This document shows, piece after piece, positions 53,440-62,264 of a stretch of 64,000 bases of DNA (position 1 is its first letter; every line of letters begins with the position of its first letter). Location: positions 7,316,001 to 7,380,000 of the forward strand of contig NC_015957.1 in the NCBI RefSeq assembly GCF_000147815.2, in the 5' to 3' direction. The notes under the pieces are model-generated. The model made no database searches. It had not been told where the DNA came from and worked only from the letters and a program-made list of their open reading frames with translations. A program made the translations under genes and the position numbers. The stretch is from Streptomyces violaceusniger Tu 4113 (GTDB lineage Bacteria > Actinomycetota > Actinomycetes > Streptomycetales > Streptomycetaceae).

Positions 53440-54222
53440 TCAGTCTTGCTGGATCCACCAGTGAAGTACTCGGTCCTTGAACTTGTCTGCTATCCAGAGC
53501 ATGAGCAAGGCGCAGACCGACAGGACGATGATCACAGCAAATACCATGCTTGTGTCCGCCGCATTGGTTGCTGTGGTGATGAGACGTCCCATTCCAGTGG
53601 TGCCGGTGAGAATCTCGCCGGTGACGACCGAGATGATCGCGAAGCTGAGGGCAATTGGAAGGCTCGACAGCGTCCACGCCAAGGAATACGGGAACCGCAC
53701 TCGCCACATGATATCCCACCCAGATGCACCAAGCAGCCGGGCGTTGTGCCGAACGTGCGCGTCGACTGTCCTTGCGCCTTCATATGCGTCGAATAGTGCC
53801 ACAAAGAAGACCACAAGGAAGGCGATAACAATCGAACTCTGAAGGCCTATGCCGAATATGACCACCACGATTGGGATCAAGGCAACTCGCGGGACCGCGT
53901 TGAGTGCAACGACGAAGGGCCGGAACACTGCACCGGCGAAGTCGAAACTCCCCAGGACGAGGCCCAACATGCCTCCGATACTCATTGCGATCGCTAGTCC
54001 AATCACAGAAGCAAGGAAGGTGGGCAGCAGGTACTCCCAGACCGCGGGTGTGCCTTCACGACCGAGGAGGAGATTCACCAAGCTCGTGTATACGTGTGTT
54101 GGCGAGCTGATAAAGCAGGGATCGAGGAATCTCCATTCCGAAGCTCCGTCGATCTGGGGAATGAACTGCCACGCCGCCAAGATGCATGCGGCAACCATCA
54201 CCTGCGTTGCTGGGACCATCAA
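53440..54222 (-). CDS. ABC transporter permease (SsuC/TauC type)
   Basis: 260 residues with about six membrane segments, starting VMVAACILAAWQFIPQ. The EAA loop reads DAYEGARTVDAHVRHNARLL GASGWDIMWRVRFPYSLAWT, the contact site for the ATPase. FISSPTHVYTSL near the N-terminus resembles the SsuC/TauC/ThiY-linked permeases for sulfonates, nitrate or pyrimidine precursors. No ATPase or substrate-binding gene adjoins; an IS5 remnant starts 27 bases upstream of the start, so the rest of the operon and perhaps some N-terminal residues were lost. G+C is lower than the surroundings. Confidence 0.83.
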   Translation of the reverse strand: MMVPATQVMVAACILAAWQFIPQIDGASEWRFLDPCFISSPTHVYTSLVNLLLGREGTPAVWEYLLPTFLASVIGLAIAMSIGGMLGLVLGSFDFAGAVFRPFVVALNAVPRVALIPIVVVIFGIGLQSSIVIAFLVVFFVALFDAYEGARTVDAHVRHNARLLGASGWDIMWRVRFPYSLAWTLSSLPIALSFAIISVVTGEILTGTTGMGRLITTATNAADTSMVFAVIIVLSVCALLMLWIADKFKDRVLHWWIQQD

Positions 54223-54248
54223 CTTTGACCGGGTCGTGCCCCGACGCT

Positions 54249-54860
54249 AGCGGACGGCGAGTTTGTCGTCCCTCGTGGCGACGGCCCGGTGGCGCTTGAG
54301 CCGGTTGATCCCGCACTCGACCGCGTGCCGCTGTTTGTAGTCGTCCTTGTCGAACGCCGGCGGCCGCCCGCCGCGCGAGCCGCGCTTGAGGCGGTTGCCG
54401 ACCCGGCCGGAACCGGGATGGTGGCTTTGATCCCGCGTCTGCGCAGGTAGGAGCGATTGCCGCGGGAGTGGTACGCCTTGTCGGCCCGCACCCGGTCCGG
54501 GCGCTTGCGCGGCCTGCCGAGCCCCAGCCTCGGAACTCGGATGGCTTCCCGGACCGCTTCGAACTGCGGGGAGTCGCCCCGCTGCCGGCCGTGATCACGA
54601 CGGATAAGGGCTTCTGCCCCTGTTCGACCGCGAGGTGGATTTCACTGGTCAGTCCGCCGCGCGAGCGTCCAAGGCCATGGTCGGCTGGCTCGACGAAGAT
54701 CCCGCCGGGCGGTTCCTTCTGGAGGTCCCCCTTTTCGCCGCTCCCGCGGCCCGGCCAGTCGTCCAGGCGGCCGGGGCCCAGGGCGGCGGGCCGCCGCTCA
54801 CGCACCAGGCGGCCCAGCCGGTCGGCGGCGGCACGCGCGCGCGGGCGGTCGGGGACGCAG
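54249..54860 (-). pseudogene. IS5-family transposase remnant, truncated at both ends
   Basis: Minus-strand pieces in several frames: KGDLQKEPPGGIFVEPADHG LGRSRGGLT and [19 protein letters not shown], then [25 protein letters not shown], then [27 protein letters not shown] to the stop at 54249. It is the same family as 36652 but another copy. The N-terminus and the last 15 residues are missing. The next 90 bases (54861-54950) hold no assignable gene. Confidence 0.72.
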
Positions 54861-54950
54861 GACGACGCCGACCTGCGCTGGCTTCGTCTGGCCGCCTCGC
54901 ACCTGAACGAGGTCGAGCGGGTGCGCGTCTGCCCGGACGGAGGAAGTGGA

Positions 54951-55646
54951 TCAGCGCATGTGGATGCCGCCGTCAACGACGAGGACCTGCCCGGTGAGTG
55001 CCTGTGCGCCGTCCGAAGCGAGGAAGGCGACGGTACTGGCGGTGTCTTCGGGGAGGAGAGGGCGCTTCATGGCCTGTCTGGTCACGACTGCCTCGATCGC
55101 TCCGTCCTCGACGACAGAGCGTGCCAGCGGGGTGTCTGTGAGGCCGGGTGCGACGGCGGTTACGGAGATGCCCTCGCCGCCGTAGGTGACGGCGAGGGTG
55201 CGCATGACGCCTAGCATTGCGGCCTTGCTGGTCACGTAGGGGAGGAAGCCCCCGTTCGGCGGTGTCCACTGCCCGTCCGAGGAAATGAAGACGATGCGGC
55301 CGAAACCGCGGGAGGCCATCCCCGGGGTGAACGCCCGCGCCAGCCACAGTGCCGACTCCACGTTCACCGCCATCAGTGTGCGCCAGCGGTCCAGGTCGAA
55401 CTCGGACAAGGGCATCGGATCGACGAGGGCGGCGCCGTGCACCAGGACGTCGCAGCGTCCATAGCGTGCCAGGACCTCGGCTGCCGCTTGCCTCGCCGAC
55501 GACTCCGACGCCAGATCGCAGGAGATCTCCGATCTGCGGCCCAGGACGACCGTGCGATGCCCGGTAGCTTCGAGCGCTGTGACGATGGCGGACCCGATCG
55601 CGCCCGAGCCGCCCGTGACTACTGCTATCCGCTGCTCATTCGCCAT
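54951..55646 (-). CDS. SDR-family oxidoreductase
   Basis: 231 residues from ATG 55646 (MANEQRIAVVTGGSGAIGSA). TGGSGAIG, DVLVHGAAL (NNAG variant), Ser in VFISSDGQW and YVTSK are present, then PGLTDTPLA and GQVLVVDGGIHMR, the FabG-like end. It is probably an active NAD(P)-dependent dehydrogenase or reductase. It lies about 100 bases downstream of the MDR gene in the same direction and could share its transcript. Confidence 0.87.
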   Translation of the reverse strand: MANEQRIAVVTGGSGAIGSAIVTALEATGHRTVVLGRRSEISCDLASESSARQAAAEVLARYGRCDVLVHGAALVDPMPLSEFDLDRWRTLMAVNVESALWLARAFTPGMASRGFGRIVFISSDGQWTPPNGGFLPYVTSKAAMLGVMRTLAVTYGGEGISVTAVAPGLTDTPLARSVVEDGAIEAVVTRQAMKRPLLPEDTASTVAFLASDGAQALTGQVLVVDGGIHMR

Positions 55647-55747
55647 CTGTGGCGCCTTTCCGTGGTGTGGGAGCCGCAATCGAAGCGGTCTCCTCGAGTG
55701 GCTGACCGACGGCGGCGGGGCCGGACCGGCCGCGGTTCGGGGACCGG

Positions 55748-56752
55748 TCACCCGGTCCCCGAACCGATCGCTCCCGCGGTATTCCTGCCGCGCTGTCGGG
55801 GAATCAGCAGGAGCTTGCCGGTAGTTTTGCGTGACTCCAGGTCGGCGTGTGCCTGAGCTGCCTGCGCCAGCGGGTAACGGCCGCCGACCCGGACGACGAG
55901 TTCGCCCTTCTCAACCATGGCGAACAGCTCAGCGGCACGCGCCGTGAGTTCCTCATGCGTACGGATGTGATCGGGGAGAGTTCCGTAGGTGAGGCGGGTG
56001 CTGCGCGGGATCTCGTTCATGGCGATGGTCGGCACGTCACCGATCAGCGGACCGTAGAACACCAGCGTGCCGTGCGTGCGCAGTACCTGCAGCGACGCGG
56101 AGAACGTCGGGCCGCCCGCACCATCGAACACCGCGTGCACCCCCTCCCCGCCCGTCAGCTCCCGCACCGGGTCGACGAACGCACCCGCGGTGGAGACCAC
56201 GACGTGGTCCGCGCCGGCCGCCTCGGCGATCTCGACCTTCTCCGGCCGGGAGACCACTCCGATCACGCTGCCGCCACGCGCCTTGATCATCTGAGTGAGC
56301 AGCAGCCCGACGCCGCCAGCGGCGGCGTGCACGAGCGTGGCCTCCCCGGGCTGCACGGCGTGACAGACAGTGCAGTGGTGGTGCGCGGTCAGGCCCTGCA
56401 ACAGCACAGCAGCGGCCGTCTCGTCATCAATGCCGTCGGGCACCGCGACGACCTTGTCCACGGGCAGCACGATCTGCTCCGCATAACTGCCGTGGGTCTC
56501 GATCGTCAGCCAGGCGACCCGCTGCCCCGGCGCGAACCCGCTCACGCCCTCACCGGCTTCCAGCACCACACCAGCGCCTTCCATCCCCGGCACCTCGGCC
56601 ATCCGCCCCCGGCGGATCCCGACGTCGAAGAAGTTCACGCCGGCCACCCGGACGCTCACCAGTACTTCTCCCGGACCAGGACGAGGTGCCGGCTGTTCCT
56701 GCAGCTCCAGCACGTCCGGTCCGCCTGCTTCTGTGACAACTATCGCTCTCAT
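55748..56752 (-). CDS. NADPH:quinone reductase (MDR family)
   Basis: 334 residues from ATG 56752 (MRAIVVTEAGGPDVLELQEQ). GVNFFDVGIRRGRM and GMEGAGVVLEAG are from the catalytic domain, HAAAGGVGLLLTQM the nucleotide-binding motif, and GGRYPLAQAAQAHADLESRK TTGKLLL the C-terminus. No structural-zinc Cys set is visible, as in zeta-crystallin-type reductases. It reduces quinones with NADPH in the cytoplasm. Divergent from TetR at 56802; an operator-like dyad lies 26 bases upstream of its start. Confidence 0.88.
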   Translation of the reverse strand: MRAIVVTEAGGPDVLELQEQPAPRPGPGEVLVSVRVAGVNFFDVGIRRGRMAEVPGMEGAGVVLEAGEGVSGFAPGQRVAWLTIETHGSYAEQIVLPVDKVVAVPDGIDDETAAAVLLQGLTAHHHCTVCHAVQPGEATLVHAAAGGVGLLLTQMIKARGGSVIGVVSRPEKVEIAEAAGADHVVVSTAGAFVDPVRELTGGEGVHAVFDGAGGPTFSASLQVLRTHGTLVFYGPLIGDVPTIAMNEIPRSTRLTYGTLPDHIRTHEELTARAAELFAMVEKGELVVRVGGRYPLAQAAQAHADLESRKTTGKLLLIPRQRGRNTAGAIGSGTG

Positions 56753-56777
56753 GCGGCCGAAACTAGACAGCCAAAAA

Positions 56778-56793
56778 TGTACCTGCAAGTACA
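56778..56793. promoter_or_regulatory. TetR operator candidate between MDR and TetR genes
   Basis: TGTAC-CTGCAA-GTACA, a dyad with perfect 5-bp arms, lying in the 49-base gap between the two divergent starts. Binding there would block both promoters. Confidence 0.7.
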
Positions 56794-56801
56794 CTTCTCG
56801 C

Positions 56802-57383
56802 ATGACCACGAGGAAGGGCGCGGCAACCCGTCAGCGCATCGTCGAAGCCGCGGCGGCCGAGATCCGCGAGCGAGGTGTGAACGCCACCACACTCGACGAC
56901 GTGGGCAGCCGCAGCGGCACCGGGAAAGGGCAGATCTTCCACTACTTCCCGCAAGGCCGGGAGGAGCTTTTGCTCGCCGTCGCCACACACGAAGCGGACC
57001 GGGTGTTCGACGGCCAGCAGCCCTACCTCGACGACCTCACCTCGCGCGCGGCGTGGGAGGCTTGGCGCGACCTCATCGTCAGGCAGTACCGCGACCAGGG
57101 GCTGTACTGCCCGCTCGGCGTGCTGATCTCCGACGTGGGCCGCCACAGCCCGGCCTCGCAGGCCATCGCGGCCCAGCTGGTGCGGCGTTGGCAGGAGTGT
57201 GTCCGAGCCGGGGTCAAGGCGACGCAGGCGGCCGGCGAGGCCGACCCCGGGCTGGACGCCGACCGCACCGCCGCGGCCATCATCGGCAGCATCCAGGGGG
57301 GTGTCACCGTCCTGCTCTCCACCGGCTCGACAGAACACCTGGAAGCCGGACTGAACTTCTGCCTCGACCGCCTACTGCTCTGA
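56802..57383 (+). CDS. TetR-family regulator
   Basis: 193 residues from ATG 56802 (MTTRKGAATRQRIVEAAAAE). The helix-turn-helix is TTLDDVGSRSGTGKGQIFHY FPQGREELLLAV. The C-terminal part (YCPLGVLISDVGRHSPASQA; AAAIIGSIQGGVTVLLSTGS) has the AcrR/quinone-sensing style Cys in LYCPLG. It is divergent from the MDR gene and probably represses it and itself. Confidence 0.88.
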   Translation: MTTRKGAATRQRIVEAAAAEIRERGVNATTLDDVGSRSGTGKGQIFHYFPQGREELLLAVATHEADRVFDGQQPYLDDLTSRAAWEAWRDLIVRQYRDQGLYCPLGVLISDVGRHSPASQAIAAQLVRRWQECVRAGVKATQAAGEADPGLDADRTAAAIIGSIQGGVTVLLSTGSTEHLEAGLNFCLDRLLL

Positions 57384-57418
57384 GCTTGACTCTGTCGGGG
57401 ATCTTGGTGCCGCCAAGG

Positions 57419-57625
57419 TCAGCTGCCCAGGGTTCGCCAGGACTTCGGCCGGGGTATCTCGCGCTGGTCGAGGTAGTTCTGGAAGGCAGTCGGTCGGCGG
57501 GGCGTGGGGGCTTCTTCGGTTGATGGCAGTCCGCTGAGGCGCTCGATGTTGACGGCGATGGCCGTCAGGACGTGCTGGATGTGGGCCTTCCCCTGTCCTC
57601 GGTAGCGGCAGCGTCGCATGCCATA
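57419..57625 (-). pseudogene. IS1182-type transposase, C-terminal fragment
   Basis: The frame ends GYGMRRCRYRGQGKAHIQHV LTAIAVNIERLSG and PRRPTAFQNYLDQREIP. G-RRxRYRGxxKxHxQHVLTAxAxN is the conserved end of IS1182/IS5-like transposases. All catalytic parts are missing. Confidence 0.68.
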
Positions 57626-57657
57626 TCCTGTGCCGCTCGAAAAGTCATCGCTGCACG

Positions 57658-57958
57658 TCATGCCGCATGTCTGTATTCGTTGATGAGGCCGCCGAGGATC
57701 CGGGTGCGCAGGACTTTATGGATGTGGAGGTCATACGCCGCGGCGGGTTGTTCATGAGCGTCGGGTGGGAGCTGGCAGCGGGCCTGATGAGGTCGGTGCT
57801 CGTTGTAGTGCCGCTCGTAGGCGGCGAGGACGTGGCGCGCGTGGGCCTCATTCATGATCAGGACGTGGTCGAGGGCTTCGCGTCGGATGCTGCCGATGAT
57901 GCGTTCACAGTGCGCGTTCGTGCGGGGAGCTTGTGGCGCACTTTTGAGGATCTCCATC
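57658..57958 (-). pseudogene. rve-domain transposase, C-terminal fragment
   Basis: The frame reads [40 protein letters not shown] and HVLAAYERHYNEHRPHQARC, ending GGLINEYRHAA at 57658. It contains the last catalytic Glu (NAHCER) but nothing upstream. It is close to the gene at 23066. It joins an IS30 fragment at about 57960. Confidence 0.78.
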
Positions 57959-57961
57959 TCA

Positions 57962-58151
57962 GCGCGGCACGAACGAGAACACCAACGGCCTGCTGCGGCA
58001 GTACTTCCCCAAGGGCACCAACCTGTCCGTCCACACCGCATGCGACCTCCGCGTCGCGCATCAGCTCAACCAGCGCCCTCGACTCGTCCTTGGCGACAAG
58101 ACCCCAGCCGAGGTCATGCGAGAATGCCTCACAGGCCCATTGACCAGGTGA
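57962..58151 (+). pseudogene. IS30-family transposase, C-terminal fragment
   Basis: The plus-strand frame reads [20 protein letters not shown] and [24 protein letters not shown], stopping at TGA 58149-58151. Unlike the IS30 gene at 48184 it keeps the catalytic Glu (GTNENTNG), so it is a different copy. It is only about 62 codons. Confidence 0.75.
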
Positions 58152-58174
58152 TTCGCAACCACCGATAGAAACCG

Positions 58175-58723
58175 CCCGCGGTCGAGGGGGCGGTTCTGCC
58201 ATTCGGCCATGCCGTCCATGACCTTGTCGGTGATGGTGGAGATGGTCTGCTTGGACACCTCCGCGCCGTAGACCTCGGCCAGGTGAGCGGAGATCTCCCC
58301 GTGCGTGAGCCCCTTCGCAGACAGGGAGAGCACCATCTCGTCCACGCCGGTCAGGCGGCGCTGCCGCTTCTTGACGATCTGCGGCTCGAAGGTGCCGGCG
58401 GTGTCGCGAGGCACCCTCACCTCTACCGGGCCGACGTCCGTCAGTACGCTCTTGGCCCGGGTGCCGTTGCGGCTGTTGCCGCTGTTCCGGCCCGTCGGCT
58501 CGTGCTTCTCGTAGCCGACATGGTCGGTGATCTCGCCCTCCAGGGCGGACTCCAGCACCCGCTTGGTCAGCTGCTGCAACAGCCCGCCCTCGCCGGTCAG
58601 CTGCAGTCCCTCGTTCCGGGCTCGGTCAACCAGCATCGCAACGAGCTGCTCGTCCGACACCGCACTCGACGATGCCTGAACCACCTGCTCGGCCTGCTCG
58701 TTCTCCACGGCGGTCTCCGTCAT
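58175..58723 (-). pseudogene. IS256-family transposase, N-terminal half
   Basis: From ATG 58723 (MTETAVENEQAEQVVQASSS): LLQQLTKRVLESALEGEITD HVGYEKHEPTGRNSGNSRNG, then VPRDTAGTFEPQIVKKRQRR LTGVDEMVLSLSAKG, breaking after WQNRPLDRG near 58175. It aligns with the first 175 residues of the intact copies at 9670 and 50305 but is a clearly different IS256 lineage. All catalytic residues lie beyond the break. Confidence 0.8.
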
Positions 58724-58838
58724 CAGACCCATCTCCTTGATCATCAGATCCGCCGTTGATTAGACACTCCCATCATCCGCTGTGTGCCGCTGCTTGGCCG
58801 GCGCGTCCAGTGGCCCGCAGGGGGCGGCTGTCCGGGCG

Positions 58839-59456
58839 TCAGGAATCGCTGGGGCCGTCGGGCAGTATTCGTTGCAGCCCCGTTGCGATAACTGTCGCGG
58901 TATCGAGGTCCGGATCGAGCGCCGCGTTGATGATGACGCCGTCGATCAGCGTCATCGCGAGCACCCCGAGCGCTGTGGGATCTGCCGTTGTGGGCCCGCA
59001 GAAGCGAAGGAGCAGGCCGCCTAGTTCGCGATGGGCACGGCGCAGGGCGGCGAGTCGCCGTACGGCCAGCTCCGGGTCTCGTGCTGCGACGATGGAGAAT
59101 TCGACGTTCGCCAGGAACCATCCGCGGCGCTGGCGGATGGCGCCGGCGAGCCATGAGCCGATGGCCCGGCCTACCTCGTCTCGCCCCATGCGCTCCGGCT
59201 CGATGTGTCGCCACTCGCCAGGCAGGGACTCGGCCCGCTGCTCAGCCAGCACGAGGAACAGCTCCTCCTTGCTGCTGAAGTTGCCGTACACAGCACCCTT
59301 GGTGAAACCCGCGTCTGCGGCGATGGCCTCCAGTGACGCGGCTCCGAAGCCCACGTCGCAAAACTTTTCGTACGCCGAATGCAGCAGCGCGACCCGCGTC
59401 TCGCGGCGCCTCCGCTCCCGGCTCGACTCAGGGGCTTGACGACTAGGCGCATTCAT
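58839..59456 (-). CDS. TetR-family regulator of the transporter-hydrolase operon
   Basis: 205 residues from ATG 59456. SLEAIAADAGFTKGAVYGNF SSKEELFLVLAEQ is the helix-turn-helix. The C-terminal region (VGRAIGSWLAGAIRQRRGWF; LGVLAMTLIDGVIINAALDP) resembles TetR repressors beside MFS drug exporters. It is divergent from the operon starting at 59551; the 94-base gap has a CGTAT/ATACG dyad. It probably represses the operon until its ligand appears. Confidence 0.88.
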   Translation of the reverse strand: MNAPSRQAPESSRERRRRETRVALLHSAYEKFCDVGFGAASLEAIAADAGFTKGAVYGNFSSKEELFLVLAEQRAESLPGEWRHIEPERMGRDEVGRAIGSWLAGAIRQRRGWFLANVEFSIVAARDPELAVRRLAALRRAHRELGGLLLRFCGPTTADPTALGVLAMTLIDGVIINAALDPDLDTATVIATGLQRILPDGPSDS

Positions 59457-59464
59457 ATACTGTT

Positions 59465-59479
59465 CGTATCACGGATACG
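59465..59479. promoter_or_regulatory. TetR operator candidate of the terminal operon
   Basis: CGTAT-CACGG-ATACG, a perfect 5-bp dyad, with further partial copies (CCCGTATG, CGTACATG) in the next 35 bases. It lies 8 bases upstream of the TetR start and 71 bases before the MFS start. Confidence 0.6.
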
Positions 59480-59550
59480 GCCCGTATGTGAAATACCGAT
59501 CGTACATGAGCGGGCGCGGCTGTCCGCCTTCCCTCAATCGGAGGCTTCCG

Positions 59551-60984
59551 ATGACAACCACTTCTTCCCCCGGCCGTGTGGCCATCGCGGCGACGCTCGG
59601 CGTCGTCACCGCGGCGCTGTTCGCCTACTCGACGCTGGAGACGATGCTGTCGCCGGCCCTGCCCGCGATCCAGCATGCGGTGGGTGCTTCGACATCGGCG
59701 ATCGCCTGGGTTTTCACCGGGTTGCTGCTGGCCGGGGCGGTCTCGACCCCGCTGGTGGGACGCCTGGGCGATATCCGCGACAAACGGACCGTCCTGCTGG
59801 GCGTGCTGGCGGTCGTCGCTCTCGGCACCCTGGTCGCCGCCCTCGCCACGAACGTCGCCCTGCTGACCGCCGGGCAGGTCCTGCAGGGCGTGGGGCTGAG
59901 TCTGGTCCCGCTCTCGGTGGGCATCATCCGCGATACCCAGCCCGCCCGTCGCATCGCTGCGGGCAACGGGCTGATCGTGGGAACGGCAGCGTCGAGCACC
60001 GCGGTCGGACTCGTGGTCGCGGGTCCGATCCTCGAAGTCCTGCCCTACACCTGGCTGTACTGGATCCCCTTCGCGGTGATCGTCGCGGCGTTCGTGGTGG
60101 CGTGGGCCGTCGTCCCCTCCTGTCCGCCTGCCCGGCGTGGCCGGATCGACTCGGCCGGGGCCGTCCTGCTTGCCTTGGGACTCGCGCTGCTGCTGATTGG
60201 GATCTCGCGCTCGTCCAAGGTGGGCTGGGGATCGCCGCTGGTGCTGAGCCTGGTTGTGGCCAGTGTGGCGGTGCTGGGCGTGTTCGCCGCGGTGGAGTTG
60301 CGCACCAGCGAACCCCTGGTAGACCTGCGCCTGCTGGCCACGCGTGCGGTGCTGCTGACCTGCGCCGTGGCGTTCGTGGTCGGTTTCGGCACGTTCGCTG
60401 TCTTCGTTCTGGTGCCAATGCTGGTGGAGCTGCCGAAGACGACCGGCTACGGGCTCGGCGGCTCGGCCCTGTCGACCGGGCTCTACCTCGTGCCGCTGGG
60501 CATCGTCGGTACGGCCGTCGCTCCGCTCACCGGCCGGCTTGAGCGAGCGATCGGCACTCGAGGCGTGATGCTCACCGGCACCACGGCGATGGTCGCCGCC
60601 GCGCTCGTGCTCCTCGCGGCTCCCGGCCGTCCGTGGCTGATCCTCATCTCCACGGCGCTGGCGGGCCTGACCGTCGGCTTCGGTCTGACGGGGGCGATGA
60701 ACATCGTGGTCGCGACGGTACCCGAAGACCGGACGGCCAGCGTCAGCGGACTCGCCTTCGTGGTCAAGAGTGTCGGCGGGGCTCTCGGCGCCCAGCTGGG
60801 CGCTGTCATGCTGGCACGGTCCACCGCTCCCGAGACGGAGCTGCCCGCCTGGTCCGGCTTCCGGTCGGCCTTCTTGCTCGCCGCCGCGGTGAGTATGGCC
60901 GCGGTGCTGCTCAGCATCGCGCTGCCCTCCCGTATGCCCCGCGTCACGCCCTCCGCCACCACTACGGTCGGAGAGCCGGCATGA
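59551..60984 (+). CDS. MFS exporter, DHA2-like (14 membrane segments)
   Basis: 477 residues from ATG 59551 (MTTTSSPGRVAIAATLGVVT); the upstream in-frame ATG at 59488 lies in the operator region. About 14 hydrophobic segments; the motif GRLGDIRDKRTVLLGVLA follows helix 2 and GQVLQGVGLSLVPLSVGIIR is motif C-like, typical of drug/H+ antiporters. The probable role is export of a toxic compound or product; uptake cannot be excluded. Its stop overlaps the next start (ATGA at 60981-60984). Confidence 0.87.
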   Translation: MTTTSSPGRVAIAATLGVVTAALFAYSTLETMLSPALPAIQHAVGASTSAIAWVFTGLLLAGAVSTPLVGRLGDIRDKRTVLLGVLAVVALGTLVAALATNVALLTAGQVLQGVGLSLVPLSVGIIRDTQPARRIAAGNGLIVGTAASSTAVGLVVAGPILEVLPYTWLYWIPFAVIVAAFVVAWAVVPSCPPARRGRIDSAGAVLLALGLALLLIGISRSSKVGWGSPLVLSLVVASVAVLGVFAAVELRTSEPLVDLRLLATRAVLLTCAVAFVVGFGTFAVFVLVPMLVELPKTTGYGLGGSALSTGLYLVPLGIVGTAVAPLTGRLERAIGTRGVMLTGTTAMVAAALVLLAAPGRPWLILISTALAGLTVGFGLTGAMNIVVATVPEDRTASVSGLAFVVKSVGGALGAQLGAVMLARSTAPETELPAWSGFRSAFLLAAAVSMAAVLLSIALPSRMPRVTPSATTTVGEPA

Positions 60985-62264
60985 GGACGCCCCCCGGCCT
61001 CACGGACCTCGACGCCGTTCTCGAACGAGCCACCCTGGGCCACACCGTGGCCGGAGCATCGGTCTGCCTGATCGACAGCACGACGAACTGCGCGTCGGTC
61101 GGCCTGAAACGGGTGGGCACAGCGGCTCCGGTCGACCCGCACACACTGTTCCCGCTCGGATCAGTGACCAAGATTGTCGTGGCCACCGTGGCCTGCCAGC
61201 TGGTGGCGGAGGGCAAACTCGCCCTCGATGCTCCCGTTGCCTCTCTCGTACCAGAGCTTCACACGCTCGGCGCCCGCGGTGCCGCGATCACGGCGCGCAT
61301 GTTGCTGTCCCATACCTCGGGGCTGGCTGACGCCTGGGACGGCTCCGCCTCGCTGACCGAGCTGCTCGGAACCTCGCACGGGGCTGCCGCCCCGGCCGCG
61401 CCTGGCGAGGGCTTCTCCTACAGCAATACCGGGTACGTGGTACTCGGCCAGCTCATTGAGAAGCTCACCGGCCTTAGCTGGATGGAGGCCGCACAGCGGG
61501 CGATCCTGCGTCCGGCCGGGATCTCCTCCGCCGTCTTCACCGCACCGGGAGGCGCGGCAACCGGGCATGTCCTCGGCGACGACGGCGCGCTCGTGCCCGG
61601 CGACCTGTGGCCTCCGGTCGGCCCGCTCTTCGGGCCGGCAGGCGCCACCATGCACGCGACCGCCGTGGACACGGCACGACTTGTGCTTGCCTGCGCAACC
61701 GGCCGTACCCAGGACGGACGCGAACTGCTACCCGAGTGGATGGTCGACGAGATGCTCCGCCTGCATGCCCCGATCCCCGGCGCGCCGCTGCATTTCCGAG
61801 GTTGGGGACTGGGCTGGGCCCTTCCCGTCGCGGGACCCTCCCGGTCGGTCGAGCACATCGGCGGGACGAGCGCGTTCATCCACGTCGAGGCCAACAGGGG
61901 TGTCGCACTGGCCGTGCTGACCAACTTTCCGGAGGGTTGGGCCTTCGGGGAGGAGGTCCTGCGCGAGGCCCTCGGGTATCACCGCCCCGCGCTCCCGACC
62001 GGTCCTGGCCCCGCTTACGCGGACCGATACGTCGGCGAGTACGCCTCACCCGCGTTTGGCGTCACGGTGCGCGCCGCCCGGGACGGCCGCCTCCTGATTA
62101 CCAGCCCCCTCACCGGCCGGGAAACCGACCTGCACCACCAAGAAGATGACTCCTTCTGGGCCGATTTCGGCGCCCTGGAAACCGAGGTGAGCTTCATGGA
62201 CTTCGACCACGGCCGGGCCGGCCGCCTGCACACCGCGCTCCGGATGCTGCGTCGTGTCAGCTGA
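60981..62264 (+). CDS. Serine hydrolase, beta-lactamase/D-aminopeptidase family
   Basis: 427 residues from ATG 60981, overlapping the MFS stop by 4 bases. The active-site SxxK is in FPLGSVTKIVVATVA, the YxN in GFSYSNTGYVVLGQLIEKLT, and the third motif in VEHIGGTSAFIHVEANRG (HxG). This is the class C beta-lactamase/DD-peptidase/esterase fold. No signal peptide is visible, so it is probably cytoplasmic, unusual for a cell-wall enzyme and more like D-aminopeptidases or esterases. The C-terminal 90 residues form an extra beta domain (YVGEYASPAFGVTVRAARDG). Confidence 0.87.
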   Translation: MRTPPGLTDLDAVLERATLGHTVAGASVCLIDSTTNCASVGLKRVGTAAPVDPHTLFPLGSVTKIVVATVACQLVAEGKLALDAPVASLVPELHTLGARGAAITARMLLSHTSGLADAWDGSASLTELLGTSHGAAAPAAPGEGFSYSNTGYVVLGQLIEKLTGLSWMEAAQRAILRPAGISSAVFTAPGGAATGHVLGDDGALVPGDLWPPVGPLFGPAGATMHATAVDTARLVLACATGRTQDGRELLPEWMVDEMLRLHAPIPGAPLHFRGWGLGWALPVAGPSRSVEHIGGTSAFIHVEANRGVALAVLTNFPEGWAFGEEVLREALGYHRPALPTGPGPAYADRYVGEYASPAFGVTVRAARDGRLLITSPLTGRETDLHHQEDDSFWADFGALETEVSFMDFDHGRAGRLHTALRMLRRVS

